Part shown: positions 1 through 6,730 of the stretch, one piece after another | Layout: every line of letters begins with the position of its first letter | Position numbering within the stretch: the first letter of the stretch is position 1 | Assembly (NCBI GenBank): GCA_023417775.1 | Contig: JAEZEJ010000142.1 | Location: 1-17,590, forward strand | Length of the DNA: 17,590 bases | Direction of reading: 5' to 3' | From: Actinomycetes bacterium | GTDB lineage: Bacteria; Actinomycetota; Actinomycetes; Propionibacteriales; Nocardioidaceae | Program-made: the position numbers and the translations under genes | Notes under the pieces: generated by a model | The model's input: only the letters and a program-made list of their open reading frames with translations | Databases searched by the model: none | What the model was told of the DNA's origin: nothing

Positions 1-98
1 GCCCATTCGAGTACTGCGACGACCTCACGCCGGTCGAGGCAGAGGCCGCTCACTACGCTCACCACCAAGCCCCAGCACCCGCTGGAGTCTCAAACTAG
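1..98 (+). CDS. IS3-family transposase OrfB, C-terminal fragment (5' end outside window)
   Basis: An open frame enters from the window edge (first full codon at 3) and stops at 96-98, giving 31 residues. They contain DDLTPVEAEAAHYAHH, which resembles the end of IS3-family OrfB proteins, where a short '(P)xE(A/F)E.A(H/Y)Y' stretch follows the last catalytic Glu of the DDE integrase core. The catalytic core itself is not in the window. The stop lies only three bases before the terminal inverted repeat, the usual layout for these elements. The assignment rests on this tail and the adjacent repeat. Whether the full transposase is intact cannot be judged. Confidence 0.6.
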   Translation, partial: PFEYCDDLTPVEAEAAHYAHHQAPAPAGVSN

Positions 99-127
99 AA
101 AGTCTCCGGACACACCGGGGCGGTTCA
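1..127 (+). mobile_element. Right end of an IS3-family insertion sequence, cut by the window edge
   Basis: The element has a transposase C-terminus ending in a stop at 96-98, then a terminal inverted repeat at 101-127. Read inward from the outer end, the repeat is TGAACCGCCCCGGTGTGTCC followed by GGAGACT, the type of end common on actinobacterial IS3-family elements. The sequence from 128 on reads as part of an unrelated gene on the other strand, so 127/128 is the likely insertion boundary. The other end and any target duplication lie outside the window. Confidence 0.7.
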
Positions 128-221
128 AGGATTGGGCCGCATGCGCGAAGGTTGCGGACGAGAAGACGGGTGGGAGTTCCTTCGGGAGATAGCCCTTTGC
201 GACGGCCGCCATCGCATCCAT
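90..221 (-). pseudogene. N-terminal fragment of a UG/DRT-like defence reverse transcriptase, interrupted by the IS3 element
   Basis: From an ATG at 221-219 the minus strand encodes MDAMAAVAKGYLPKELPPVF and about a dozen further residues. At 127/128 the reading runs into the IS3 terminal repeat and stops at 90-92. The block GY(L/F)PKELPP.F followed by a Ser/Thr and aromatic-rich stretch is what I recall at the very N-terminus of Abi/UG-type (defence-associated) reverse transcriptases. The catalytic YxDD core would lie beyond the insertion and is not here. Only about 31 native residues remain, so the identification is by motif recall. No strong ribosome site precedes the ATG. The neighbours (nuclease gene, IS debris, attachment site) suit a defence cargo gene. 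Confidence 0.5.
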
Positions 222-309
222 GGTTGAAGTATGAGGGATGGGGCACAGCCGTGCGAGTTCCCTCCGGCCTGCAGGCGCTGTTGGACCTTGGTTGCGAGCG
301 GAAACTGCC

Positions 310-803
310 ATCCAAGATGTGTACTGGGTAGTAGCGCTTCTTGCGGTCTTGGCCCAGCGGCTCGATGAACTTCACGTCGACCTGCCGCTGGCGACCGGGG
401 CACTGCTTCTCGTAGCGCTTCCAGCAGGTTTCGCGTCGCTTGCAGCACTGGTAGGCGGGCCGGCTATTCACGCCGACCTTATGCAAGATCCGCCACACGC
501 CCGAGGGGCTGATCCTGATCTGGTGGTAGCGCTTGAGGTACATCGCGATCTTGCCGGTCCGAAGTGGTAGCCGTGCGTACCCAGCGGATCTTCTCGACCA
601 CCTCGGCCTGCGTGGCCAGGGTGAGTCGCGCGGCGCGCCGGAGCGGTCCTTGAGGTCTCAAAGCCTTCGTGCTCATAGCGTTTGAGCCACTTGTAGTAAG
701 ATGTCCGGTCGATGCCGTAGTAGCAGCAGGTCGCCGATGCGCTGCTGCTGACTCCCTTGACGTGTTTAAGGACCGCGAGCTTGTGTCTGGCCCGCCGCTC
801 CAT
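310..803 (-). pseudogene. IS481-like transposase, N-terminal part, frameshifted and truncated
   Basis: Starting at ATG 803-801, the minus strand reads as an IS481-type integrase/transposase. It shows an N-terminal helix-turn-helix region (LKHVKGVSSSASATCCYYGI, then YYKWLKRYEHEGFE), YHFGPA, KIAMYLKRYH, SGVWRILHKVG and QVDVKFIEPL with the first catalytic Asp. These blocks lie in different frames. The reading shifts near 658, near 577 and near 555. Homology ends near 310, just at the expected second Asp-containing strand (YYPVHILD), so the last two DDE residues are missing. The gene is therefore dead. It sits between the reverse-transcriptase remnant and the nuclease gene. A TTGACA-like hexamer on the minus strand (849-854) could be left from its promoter. 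Clear terminal repeats were not found. Confidence 0.75.
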
Positions 804-957
804 TCTCGTTCGGTCACGAGAGTCTCCTAGGCATCAGAGGCTCGAACTGTCAACGACGTCTGTCAGTCTTGGATCTGGCGCGCAGCCGGGTTCGTGAATC
901 TGGCCATGCCCGATCTCTTTGCACAGTACGTTCGGGCCAACTCACGAGGAGGTCTGC

Positions 958-2418
958 ATGACACGGGTAACTGACTACTTCTCGCTCGGTCTGACGCAGG
1001 GTGGCGTCGACTTCGTGGACGTGGACGTCCACACCGACGTGCCGGTCTACATCGACCCGACGGCGATCCGGCATCAGACCGGGCCTTGGGCGGAAACGTG
1101 CGTCGTCGCCTTGCAGTCGTTCTTCCAGGCGTTGATCGACGCAATCAAGGCTGGTGACAAGCCTGCACAGACGGAACTGATCTACCCGCTCGTCGAGCCC
1201 AACGAGACGCACCTAGGGCAGAGCGTTGGGGACTCGCGCGGCCGCAGTCTCGGCACGCGCGCGAAGGCCGACGAGTTGATTGCCTCCCTCAGTAAGAGCA
1301 AGGCCGTCGTATCCGGCTTCCTCGTGGACCTCGAAGACGCCGCGCTGATGGTCGAGGGCATAGACAAGGACATCATCAGCGATATCACCACATGCGTGAT
1401 CCGCCGGCAACTGATCGCTTACACGAAGAAGCAGTGCCAGATGCACAGCATCCCGATGGAGAAGCAGATGTCCGGCCCGATCTGGGACGGCAGCAAGTGG
1501 GTCAACGAGGAGGTCAACCTCCCGCGCGCCAATGAGGACAAACTGCTGCTCGTGCCGAAGTCGATCGTCCGGGTCAAGCTAACGGTCGACAAGGGCCGGT
1601 ACTACCGGGGTTACCTGCGTCCGTACTTCGAGGAAGAGGTACTAGCGAATCCTCGCGCCGGGCTCGTCAGGGTGCTTACCGACAGGCGCGGCAACGTCAT
1701 CGGCCACAGGGTTATCAAGGGCGCTCTTGACGAAGAACTCGGCACGACGAAGCCCGCGATCACGGAGAACACCCAGAAGTACCCCCAAGCTCTCGCTGAC
1801 TACCGCGCCGCGCTCTCCAGCGAGGACGAGGGCCCGATGCCCGACGACGTGCTCGCCGCGCGCATCGGAGCCGAGGTCGAGAACATGAGAGAGATCCTCG
1901 GGGAGATGCGAGCAGTCGCTCCCGGTAAGGCCGGTGCGACCTTGTACCACCGCTGCGTGGCTCGCATGATGTCGGCGCTCTTCGCCACCTCGCTCGGCAA
2001 TGAAGACATCGAGACTCCGATTCACGACGGAATGAAACGGCTCGACATCACCTACGACAACGTGGCACGAACCGGTTTTTTCCATTGGGTGGCCCAGCAT
2101 CGCCCCGCCGCGATGGTCGTCGTCGAGTGCAAGAACTACGGCCACGACGCGGCCAACCCCGAGTTTGACCAACTCGCCATGCGATTCTCTCCTGACCGCG
2201 GTCGCCTTGGCATTCTTGCCTGCCGCTCTTTTCAGGACAAGGACAAGGCGCTCGCGAGAGCCAGGGCGATCGCCAATGATGCTAACGGCTACGTGCTGGT
2301 TCTCGACGACGATGACTTCGAGCAGTTGATTGACGACTTCGAGGCCGCTGGCATCGACTACGAGGACCGCAACAAGCATCCGCTCCTCAGGAAGCGCTTC
2401 GGAGACCTCATTAGCTGA
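958..2418 (+). CDS. Putative PD-(D/E)xK nuclease, restriction/defence-like, 486 aa
   Basis: The start is the ATG at 958, because AGGAGG at 947-952 lies five bases upstream; the frame is open a further 13 codons to a GTG at 919 without such a site. The C-terminal third looks like a restriction-endonuclease fold: LDITYDN (Asp363 or Asp367), then VVVECKNYG (Glu390-x-Lys392), then NPEFDQLAMRF, which gives a D...ExK arrangement. The N-terminus carries a VDFVDVDVHTDVPVYIDP block (residues about 17-34) that I have seen in uncharacterised proteins of defence regions but cannot name. The middle (about 130-330) has no motif I recognise. No transmembrane segment or signal peptide is visible. No methyltransferase or helicase lies beside it, so it is not an ordinary restriction-modification pair. 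Role inferred: DNA cleavage in defence or element maintenance. Confidence 0.65.
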   Translation: MTRVTDYFSLGLTQGGVDFVDVDVHTDVPVYIDPTAIRHQTGPWAETCVVALQSFFQALIDAIKAGDKPAQTELIYPLVEPNETHLGQSVGDSRGRSLGTRAKADELIASLSKSKAVVSGFLVDLEDAALMVEGIDKDIISDITTCVIRRQLIAYTKKQCQMHSIPMEKQMSGPIWDGSKWVNEEVNLPRANEDKLLLVPKSIVRVKLTVDKGRYYRGYLRPYFEEEVLANPRAGLVRVLTDRRGNVIGHRVIKGALDEELGTTKPAITENTQKYPQALADYRAALSSEDEGPMPDDVLAARIGAEVENMREILGEMRAVAPGKAGATLYHRCVARMMSALFATSLGNEDIETPIHDGMKRLDITYDNVARTGFFHWVAQHRPAAMVVVECKNYGHDAANPEFDQLAMRFSPDRGRLGILACRSFQDKDKALARARAIANDANGYVLVLDDDDFEQLIDDFEAAGIDYEDRNKHPLLRKRFGDLIS

Positions 2419-2858
2419 ACCGCGGACCCGCCCGACTCACGATCTGAGGGCCGTCGCCTCGTCGGCCACAGCCGCCGTGGGAAGGTTCGATCCGGTGCTG
2501 CGCACGGGGGTCGCCGCCGTCGAGCGACCGTCGACGGCTCGGCGTCCGTCCGGAGCGCCGAAATTCTCCCGTCAGAGAGAGGGCAGGCCATGCCCTATCG
2601 ACGTCGAGTTTCGCCATGAAGAACGGCATAAGCCGTAGACCAACCGCCGGCCCGCGTCATAGTGGGTGAAGCGACGCAGACCCGTGATGGTCACGATGGA
2701 CTCGATACCCCTCCACCTACCTTCCACAAACGATCGGCAACTCTCCCGAGACGTTCCAGTACACTTGAAGTCTGTCAGTAACGAAAACCCTTGATACATC
2801 GAGGGAATCCTTGATGACCCGAGTCCTCGGCGGGTGCCGGATGGGCCTCCGATCTCTT
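2419..2858. other. Non-coding end of the putative integrated element
   Basis: About 440 bases lie between the nuclease stop and the tRNA remnant. I see no gene that I can support and no integrase. The stretch is less GC-rich toward its right end. It contains the hairpin at 2512-2544 and two direct copies of CCTTGAT (2789-2795 and 2809-2815) close to the attachment site. The repeats could be integrase arm sites, but this is speculative. Confidence 0.5.
2512..2544 (+). terminator. Possible terminator hairpin after the nuclease gene
   Basis: CCGTCGA (2517-2523) and TCGACGG (2531-2537) form a 7-bp stem with a 7-base loop. CGCCG (2512-2516) and CGGCG (2540-2544) extend it across a two-base bulge. 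It lies about 95 bases after the nuclease stop and has no T-tract, so it is only a candidate. Confidence 0.3.
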
Positions 2859-2895
2859 CCAGAGGTCACAGGTTCAAATCCTGTCCCCGCTACCA
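2859..2895 (+). other. 3' fragment of initiator tRNA (tRNA-fMet); likely attR of an integrated element
   Basis: The 37 bases include the variable loop and T-arm (CAGGTTCAAATCCTG), the 3' acceptor strand CCCCGCT and an encoded ACCA end. From memory this agrees with the 3' end of actinobacterial initiator tRNA, whose anticodon stem runs CCCAG-AGGTC. Upstream of 2859 the match stops: there is no CAT anticodon, D-arm or 5' acceptor strand, so this is not a functional tRNA gene. A tRNA 3' end standing alone in front of the native terminator is the signature left at one junction when an element integrates into a tRNA gene. The intact tRNA should then lie at the element's other end, to the left of the window. 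Confidence 0.7.
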
Positions 2896-2900
2896 ATTCG

Positions 2901-2934
2901 AAGCCGGGATTCCAGTGAACTGGGATCCCGGCTT
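2901..2934 (+). terminator. Intrinsic terminator of the original tRNA gene
   Basis: A 15-bp stem (2901-2915 with 2920-2934, one T-G wobble) with a TGAA loop is followed by TTCTG. It lies five bases after the encoded CCA end. Its position right behind the tRNA remnant supports the view that this side is original chromosome. Confidence 0.75.
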
Positions 2935-2971
2935 TCTGCTGTAGCCCTCAGGCGCCGGGGAGAAGCCGGCT

Positions 2972-3598
2972 TCAGTCGTGGTGTCCGGCCATGCGCAGCG
3001 CCAGCTCCGCGTAATGGTCGGCCACCTGCGTGAGCGTCAGTCGACCGTGTTCGTGGAACCAGGTGAAGACGTACTCGCACATCGTCGCGATGGCGAAGGA
3101 GGTCACACCGATGTCGTCGATCCGGAAGGTCTTCTCCTCGACACCCTGGGCGAGGATGTCGCGGAGAAGGGTCAGATAGGGGCGGCCGAACTGGTTGAGG
3201 GCGGCCTGGCCCTCCGGCGACAACGACGAGGCGAGATTGGCGTAGCCGAAATTGGAGTGATCGCCCAACTCGGTCAGCTGGATCTCGACATAGGCGCTGA
3301 TATACGCCTGCATCCGGGTCACGGCATCGGCTTCGGGGATCGCCCCCGAGAGCACGTCGTAGGTGCGCCGGTACAGCGAACTCAAGACCTCGGCGAGCAC
3401 ATCCTGTTTGGATGGAAAGTGCCAATAGATCGCTGCCGGAGTCATCGATGCCGCGCGGGCGATGCGCGTCATCGAGGTTCCCTCGTATCCGAACTCTTGG
3501 AACAGGCGTGTCGCCGATGTCAGGATGCGCTCACGGGCAGAGCCGTCTTGGAGGCCATCGCGGGAGGCGTCCGCGATATCCGGGCGCGGAGAGGTCAT
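2972..3598 (-). CDS. TetR-family transcriptional regulator, 208 aa
   Basis: The N-terminal helix-turn-helix fits TetR regulators: ARERILTSATRLFQEFGYEG, then TSMTRIARAASMTPAAIYWHF (about residues 21-61), which includes the recognition helix. The rest (62-208) is a helical ligand-binding domain of normal length. The frame stays open far upstream over the ligase gene, so the start is chosen at ATG 3598-3596, where TetR homology begins. There is no clear ribosome site, and TGACGTCA (3598-3605) overlaps the start. It is transcribed away from the CaiC-like ligase at 3848, with 249 bases between them, the classic layout for a TetR that represses its neighbour and itself. The ligand is probably an acyl-CoA or the ligase substrate (inference). 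Confidence 0.85.
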   Translation of the reverse strand: MTSPRPDIADASRDGLQDGSARERILTSATRLFQEFGYEGTSMTRIARAASMTPAAIYWHFPSKQDVLAEVLSSLYRRTYDVLSGAIPEADAVTRMQAYISAYVEIQLTELGDHSNFGYANLASSLSPEGQAALNQFGRPYLTLLRDILAQGVEEKTFRIDDIGVTSFAIATMCEYVFTWFHEHGRLTLTQVADHYAELALRMAGHHD

Positions 3599-3718
3599 GA
3601 CGTCATCGTACGGTGATTCGTCGCTATCGCGGCCATGTCGGGTCCGTTTCGGTCGCGGCCGTCCGGACATCATCCCCCGGCCGGGGGAGCCGGCCCCGGA
3701 GATGGCGGTCGAGACCTC

Positions 3719-3776
3719 CGACACGGCGTACGGTTGGTGCCTCGATACTCCCCGGCTCCTCGCCGTACGGGTGTCG
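3719..3776. promoter_or_regulatory. Inverted repeat in the divergent promoter region, candidate TetR operator
   Basis: CGACACGGCGTACGG (3719-3733) faces CCGTACGGGTGTCG (3763-3776), with 29 bases between them; the arms match apart from a one-base length difference. Each arm carries the palindromic core CGTACG. A third CGTACGG lies at 3607-3613, directly before the TetR start. The 249-base gap also holds CCCCCGGCCGGGGG (3674-3687). I infer operator sites for the TetR at 2972-3598; the hexamer GATACT at 3744-3749 between the arms could be a -10 box. Confidence 0.4.
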
Positions 3777-3847
3777 ATCCTCCCTGCACGGGGAGTTCCG
3801 CGCACACTCATGGACGAGAAATCTGTTCTGAGACGAAGATGGGGATC

Positions 3848-5407
3848 ATGACGAGCGAACTGCCGAAGAGCATCCTGGCTGAACTCGACGAGGCGGCAGC
3901 GGACGTGGGCGATGCTGCCTTTCTCGTTCTCGACGATGTGGACGTCAGCTACCGCGATGTGCGAGCGGTCGTCGAGCGATTCGCGACCAACCTCCTCGAT
4001 GCCGGGATCGTCGCGGGGGACCGGGTGCTGGTCTTCCTGCCCAATGGCCTCGCCGCCGTGTGCGGCTGGCTCGGGACCCAGCGCATCGGCGCGATCGACG
4101 TCCCGGTGGCGGTGGAGTCGGCCGGAGCCTCGCTCGCGCATGTGGTGAGCGAGGTCGCCCCTCGCGCGGTCCTGACGACCGACGATCTCCTCGAGCGCCT
4201 CCTCGCCGCGGCACCGGCCGAGTCGGTCGAGCTGATCATCGTCGACGGATCGATCGAGGACTCGGCCGATCGACGGATCGTCCGATTCGAGGACATGATC
4301 AGCCTCGAGGGCGACCCGCAGCTGCCGGAGATCCCCGACCTCTCGACCACCGCGACGGTCATGTTCTCCTCGGGGTCGACCGGGCCGCCGAAGGGCGTCA
4401 TGCACGCCCACGGCTACTACGCGCAGACGACGCGGGCCTACGACGAGATCTATCAGCTGCCCGATCGCCCCACCTTCTATTGCGCGCAGCCGCTGTGCCA
4501 CATCGATCCCCGCATCATCGTCCTCGACACCCTGCGTCGCCGCGGCAAGCTGGTGCTGAAACGGCGATTCAGCGCATCGGGGTACTGGGCCGATGTCGAA
4601 CATCATGACGCGGATGTGTTCATCTTCATCGGAGCGATGCTGCACCTGATCTTCAAGCAGACGCCGTCAGCCGCCCCCTCCCGTCGTCGGCTGGGCCTGG
4701 GTTCGGCGATCCCGGCCGACATCCATGCCGCCTTCTCGGAGCGCTTCGAGGTCGAGCTCATCGAGGGCTATGGGATGACCGAGCTGTACTCGATGACCTG
4801 CCAGCGTCCGGGGGAGCGCCGCCCCGGCAACGTGGGGAGCGAGCTTCCCACGGTGGAGCTGCGCGTGGTCGACGGCGACGACCAACCCGTTCCCGATGGC
4901 ACCACGGGCCAGCTCATCGCTCGTCCACGCCTGCCGTTCGCCCACATGCAGGGGTACTGGGGCCGTCCGGAGGCCACCGTGGAGGCCTGGCAGGGCCTGT
5001 GGTTCCACACGGGGGATCTGATGCGCCGGCTGGAGGACGGGACCTTCCAGTACGTCGGCCGGCTGAAGGACTCCATCCGTCGTCGCGGCGAGAATGTATC
5101 GGCATGGGAGGTCGAGCGTGCCGCGCTGAAGCACCCCGATGTGCTCGAGGCGGCGGCGATCGGAGTACCCGCCGCCGTGGGCGATGAGGACGTCGCGCTC
5201 TTCGTGGTCCCTCGCGCGGACACGACCATCGACCCGGGGGAGCTGCGCGATCTCATGGCCGAGGACCTGCCGCGCTATGCACTCCCGCGTTTCGTGGAGC
5301 TGACGACCGACTTGCCCAAGACCCCGTCCGAGCGGGTCGCGAAGGCGGTGCTCCGCGAGCGGGGCCTGAGCGACCGGGTGAGCGATCTCGCCCCCGAGCG
5401 TCGCTGA
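3848..5407 (+). CDS. CaiC-like acyl-CoA ligase (AMP-forming), 519 aa
   Basis: This is an adenylate-forming enzyme that activates a carboxylic acid with ATP and joins it to CoA. Motifs in order: FSSGSTGPPKGV (P-loop, from residue 173), GYGMTE (307-312), HTGD (about 387-390), VGRLKDSIRRRGENVSAWEVE (hinge and CoA-binding), and LPKTPSERVAK near the C-terminus. The closest subfamily I recognise is crotonobetaine/carnitine-CoA ligase-like. In most relatives the last motif reads PxxxxGK with a catalytic Lys. Here the Gly-Lys pair is Glu495-Arg496, with Lys499 nearby. Start: two in-frame ATGs (3839 and 3848) have only weak ribosome sites; 3848 is preferred because GGGG precedes it. It diverges from a TetR gene that probably controls it. 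Substrate unknown. Confidence 0.85.
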   Translation: MTSELPKSILAELDEAAADVGDAAFLVLDDVDVSYRDVRAVVERFATNLLDAGIVAGDRVLVFLPNGLAAVCGWLGTQRIGAIDVPVAVESAGASLAHVVSEVAPRAVLTTDDLLERLLAAAPAESVELIIVDGSIEDSADRRIVRFEDMISLEGDPQLPEIPDLSTTATVMFSSGSTGPPKGVMHAHGYYAQTTRAYDEIYQLPDRPTFYCAQPLCHIDPRIIVLDTLRRRGKLVLKRRFSASGYWADVEHHDADVFIFIGAMLHLIFKQTPSAAPSRRRLGLGSAIPADIHAAFSERFEVELIEGYGMTELYSMTCQRPGERRPGNVGSELPTVELRVVDGDDQPVPDGTTGQLIARPRLPFAHMQGYWGRPEATVEAWQGLWFHTGDLMRRLEDGTFQYVGRLKDSIRRRGENVSAWEVERAALKHPDVLEAAAIGVPAAVGDEDVALFVVPRADTTIDPGELRDLMAEDLPRYALPRFVELTTDLPKTPSERVAKAVLRERGLSDRVSDLAPERR

Positions 5408-5447
5408 TCCCCACACGAGCGAGTGCGGTGGTCGGCTGGAGTCGTGG

Positions 5448-5480
5448 GCACTGCCGCCGGTATCGAACCGGCGGCAGTGC
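5448..5480. terminator. Bidirectional terminator between convergent genes
   Basis: A perfect 14-bp stem, GCACTGCCGCCGGT (5448-5461) with its complement (5467-5480), closes on a 5-base loop. It lies between the convergent ends of the ligase (stop 5407) and the lipoprotein gene (stop 5499). The T-tract is weak, as is usual in actinobacteria. Confidence 0.75.
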
Positions 5481-5498
5481 GTTCTCCTCGCTGGTTGG

Positions 5499-6590
5499 TC
5501 AGCCGGAGGTGATGCGGGTCCACTCCTGGAGGGCTTCGTCGACGTTCTCGGTCCAATAGCCCACGTCGTAGTTGATGCGTTCTCGGATCTTGTCCTCGTT
5601 GAAGTCCGGCATCCACGGCTCGAAGGCCTCGGGGACCTCGATTCCCGATTCCTGGAGGCCGCCCACCGTCGTCGGGCCATAGGCGGCATGCTTGCTGAAT
5701 CCCGCCTGACCTTCCTTCGTCGCGAGGAATCGGAGGAACTCGCTGGATGCTTCGGTGTTCTGTGAATCCTTGACCATATACGCGGAGTCCCAAGCAAAAT
5801 ACGTCGTGTCCCAGACGATGCCGATATCCTCCCGCGCCTCATCCGGTAGAACGGCGGCTCGGCCGAAGTAGAAGAGACTCATGGCATAGTCACCGGTCTG
5901 GATGGTCTCGCCGACCTGCGACAAGGTGTCCTGCAGGACGAGATCACCGCCCAGGCTCCCCATGGCATTCTCCACTCTCGTCCAATCGATCGGATAGATG
6001 TCCTCCGTCGCGACGCCGTCGGCGGCGAGGAGCGGTTCGGCCGTGCCGGTCGGGTAGTTCCACAGGACGCGTTTGCCGGGGAACCTCTCGGTGTCCATGA
6101 AGTCGGTGATGGCGGTCGGAGGGTCCTCGCCGAAGAGCTCCTTGTTATACATCAGGCCGACTGCCTGGATCATGATGGGGACACCGCAGTCATCACTGAC
6201 GTACTGGGGATCGATATCGCTCATGTCGATATCGGCTGGCCGCTCCTCGAACAAGGTCCCGCAGTTCGAGGCACCGACCGCGACGTCATTGTCGACGACA
6301 TCCCATGTGACTTTGCCGCCCTCGACCATCGCCTTGATCTTGGCATTGTCCGTGGGGCTATCGGTCGTCCACGTGACGCCGGTCTGGTCCGCGAAGGGCT
6401 CCAGCCAGCCCTGCTCGGCGGCTTGCATCGAGGAGCCGCCCCAGTTGACGAATACGAACCGCTCTCCACTCAGATCTGACCCGCCCGAGTCGTGGTCGCT
6501 GCTGGCGTCGTCGCTGCCCCCGCAGGCGGCAGCGAGCAGGCCGATACACGAGACCAAGACGGTCGCCTGGATCAACTTCTTCTGCTTCAT
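5499..6590 (-). CDS. PotD-type ABC transporter substrate-binding lipoprotein, 363 aa
   Basis: The protein begins with a lipoprotein signal: positive MKQKK, a hydrophobic core, and LAAAC with the lipidated Cys at position 23, then a Gly/Ser/Asp-rich linker. The mature part has features of spermidine/putrescine-type (extracellular family 1) binding proteins: FVFVNWGGSSMQAAEQ near the N-terminus, WDVVDNDV, PIMIQAVGLMYNKELFG, and a late WTENVDEALQEW helix. It should be anchored outside the membrane and deliver a cationic or amine-type solute. The ATG at 6590 follows GGAG five bases upstream. No permease or ATPase gene is adjacent, so it is an orphan. The upstream gene on the same strand is an acyl-CoA synthetase (140-base gap). 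A CRP-type box lies in that gap. Confidence 0.85.
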   Translation of the reverse strand: MKQKKLIQATVLVSCIGLLAAACGGSDDASSDHDSGGSDLSGERFVFVNWGGSSMQAAEQGWLEPFADQTGVTWTTDSPTDNAKIKAMVEGGKVTWDVVDNDVAVGASNCGTLFEERPADIDMSDIDPQYVSDDCGVPIMIQAVGLMYNKELFGEDPPTAITDFMDTERFPGKRVLWNYPTGTAEPLLAADGVATEDIYPIDWTRVENAMGSLGGDLVLQDTLSQVGETIQTGDYAMSLFYFGRAAVLPDEAREDIGIVWDTTYFAWDSAYMVKDSQNTEASSEFLRFLATKEGQAGFSKHAAYGPTTVGGLQESGIEVPEAFEPWMPDFNEDKIRERINYDVGYWTENVDEALQEWTRITSG

Positions 6591-6639
6591 GGGTCTCCAA
6601 TGGGTGAGGTGCGGGCGTTGTCGACGCCCTGCTCCAAGC

Positions 6640-6655
6640 TGTGATGTTCGTCACA
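6640..6655. promoter_or_regulatory. CRP/GlxR-type binding site upstream of the lipoprotein gene
   Basis: TGTGATGTTCGTCACA is an exact TGTGA-N6-TCACA palindrome, the consensus for CRP and its actinobacterial relatives (GlxR, Crp). It is 50-65 bases upstream of the lipoprotein ATG (minus strand). This suggests that cAMP-linked carbon control acts on uptake. Binding is inferred from the consensus only. Confidence 0.6.
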
Positions 6656-6730
6656 CGGTAGGGACGCAGGCTGCCGATTCCCTCCTCGGCGCGTGTTTCG
6701 ACCCGGTTGGGGGATATCCGTGCGCGCGGG

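Noticed and set aside
841..870. Terminal inverted repeat of the IS481-like element (TGTCAACGACGTCTGTCAG)
   Set aside because: It begins TGTCAAC as some IS481 ends do, but the orientation is wrong for the outer end and no partner repeat is found.
2572..2799. 75-codon open frame on the minus strand between the nuclease gene and the tRNA remnant
   Set aside because: Weak ribosome site, no recognisable family and an atypical residue mix; probably chance. It is the best small-gene candidate in that gap if homologues exist.
2859..2895. Functional tRNA gene
   Set aside because: Only the variable loop, T-arm and 3' acceptor strand are present; no anticodon arm, D-arm or 5' acceptor strand precedes them.
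3674..3687. CCCCCGGCCGGGGG palindrome as a TetR operator
   Set aside because: Pure G/C palindromes are common by chance at this base composition, and the sequence is not repeated elsewhere in the intergenic region.
3599..4645. Open frame continuing upstream of the TetR gene on the minus strand
   Set aside because: It is antisense to the CaiC-like ligase, and TetR homology begins only at the ATG at 3598. The upstream part is low-complexity Arg/Asp/His-rich shadow translation.
4667..5842. 391-codon open frame on the minus strand across the ligase end and the lipoprotein gene
   Set aside because: It overlaps two well-supported genes in other frames, crosses the strong hairpin at 5448-5480 and has no domain.
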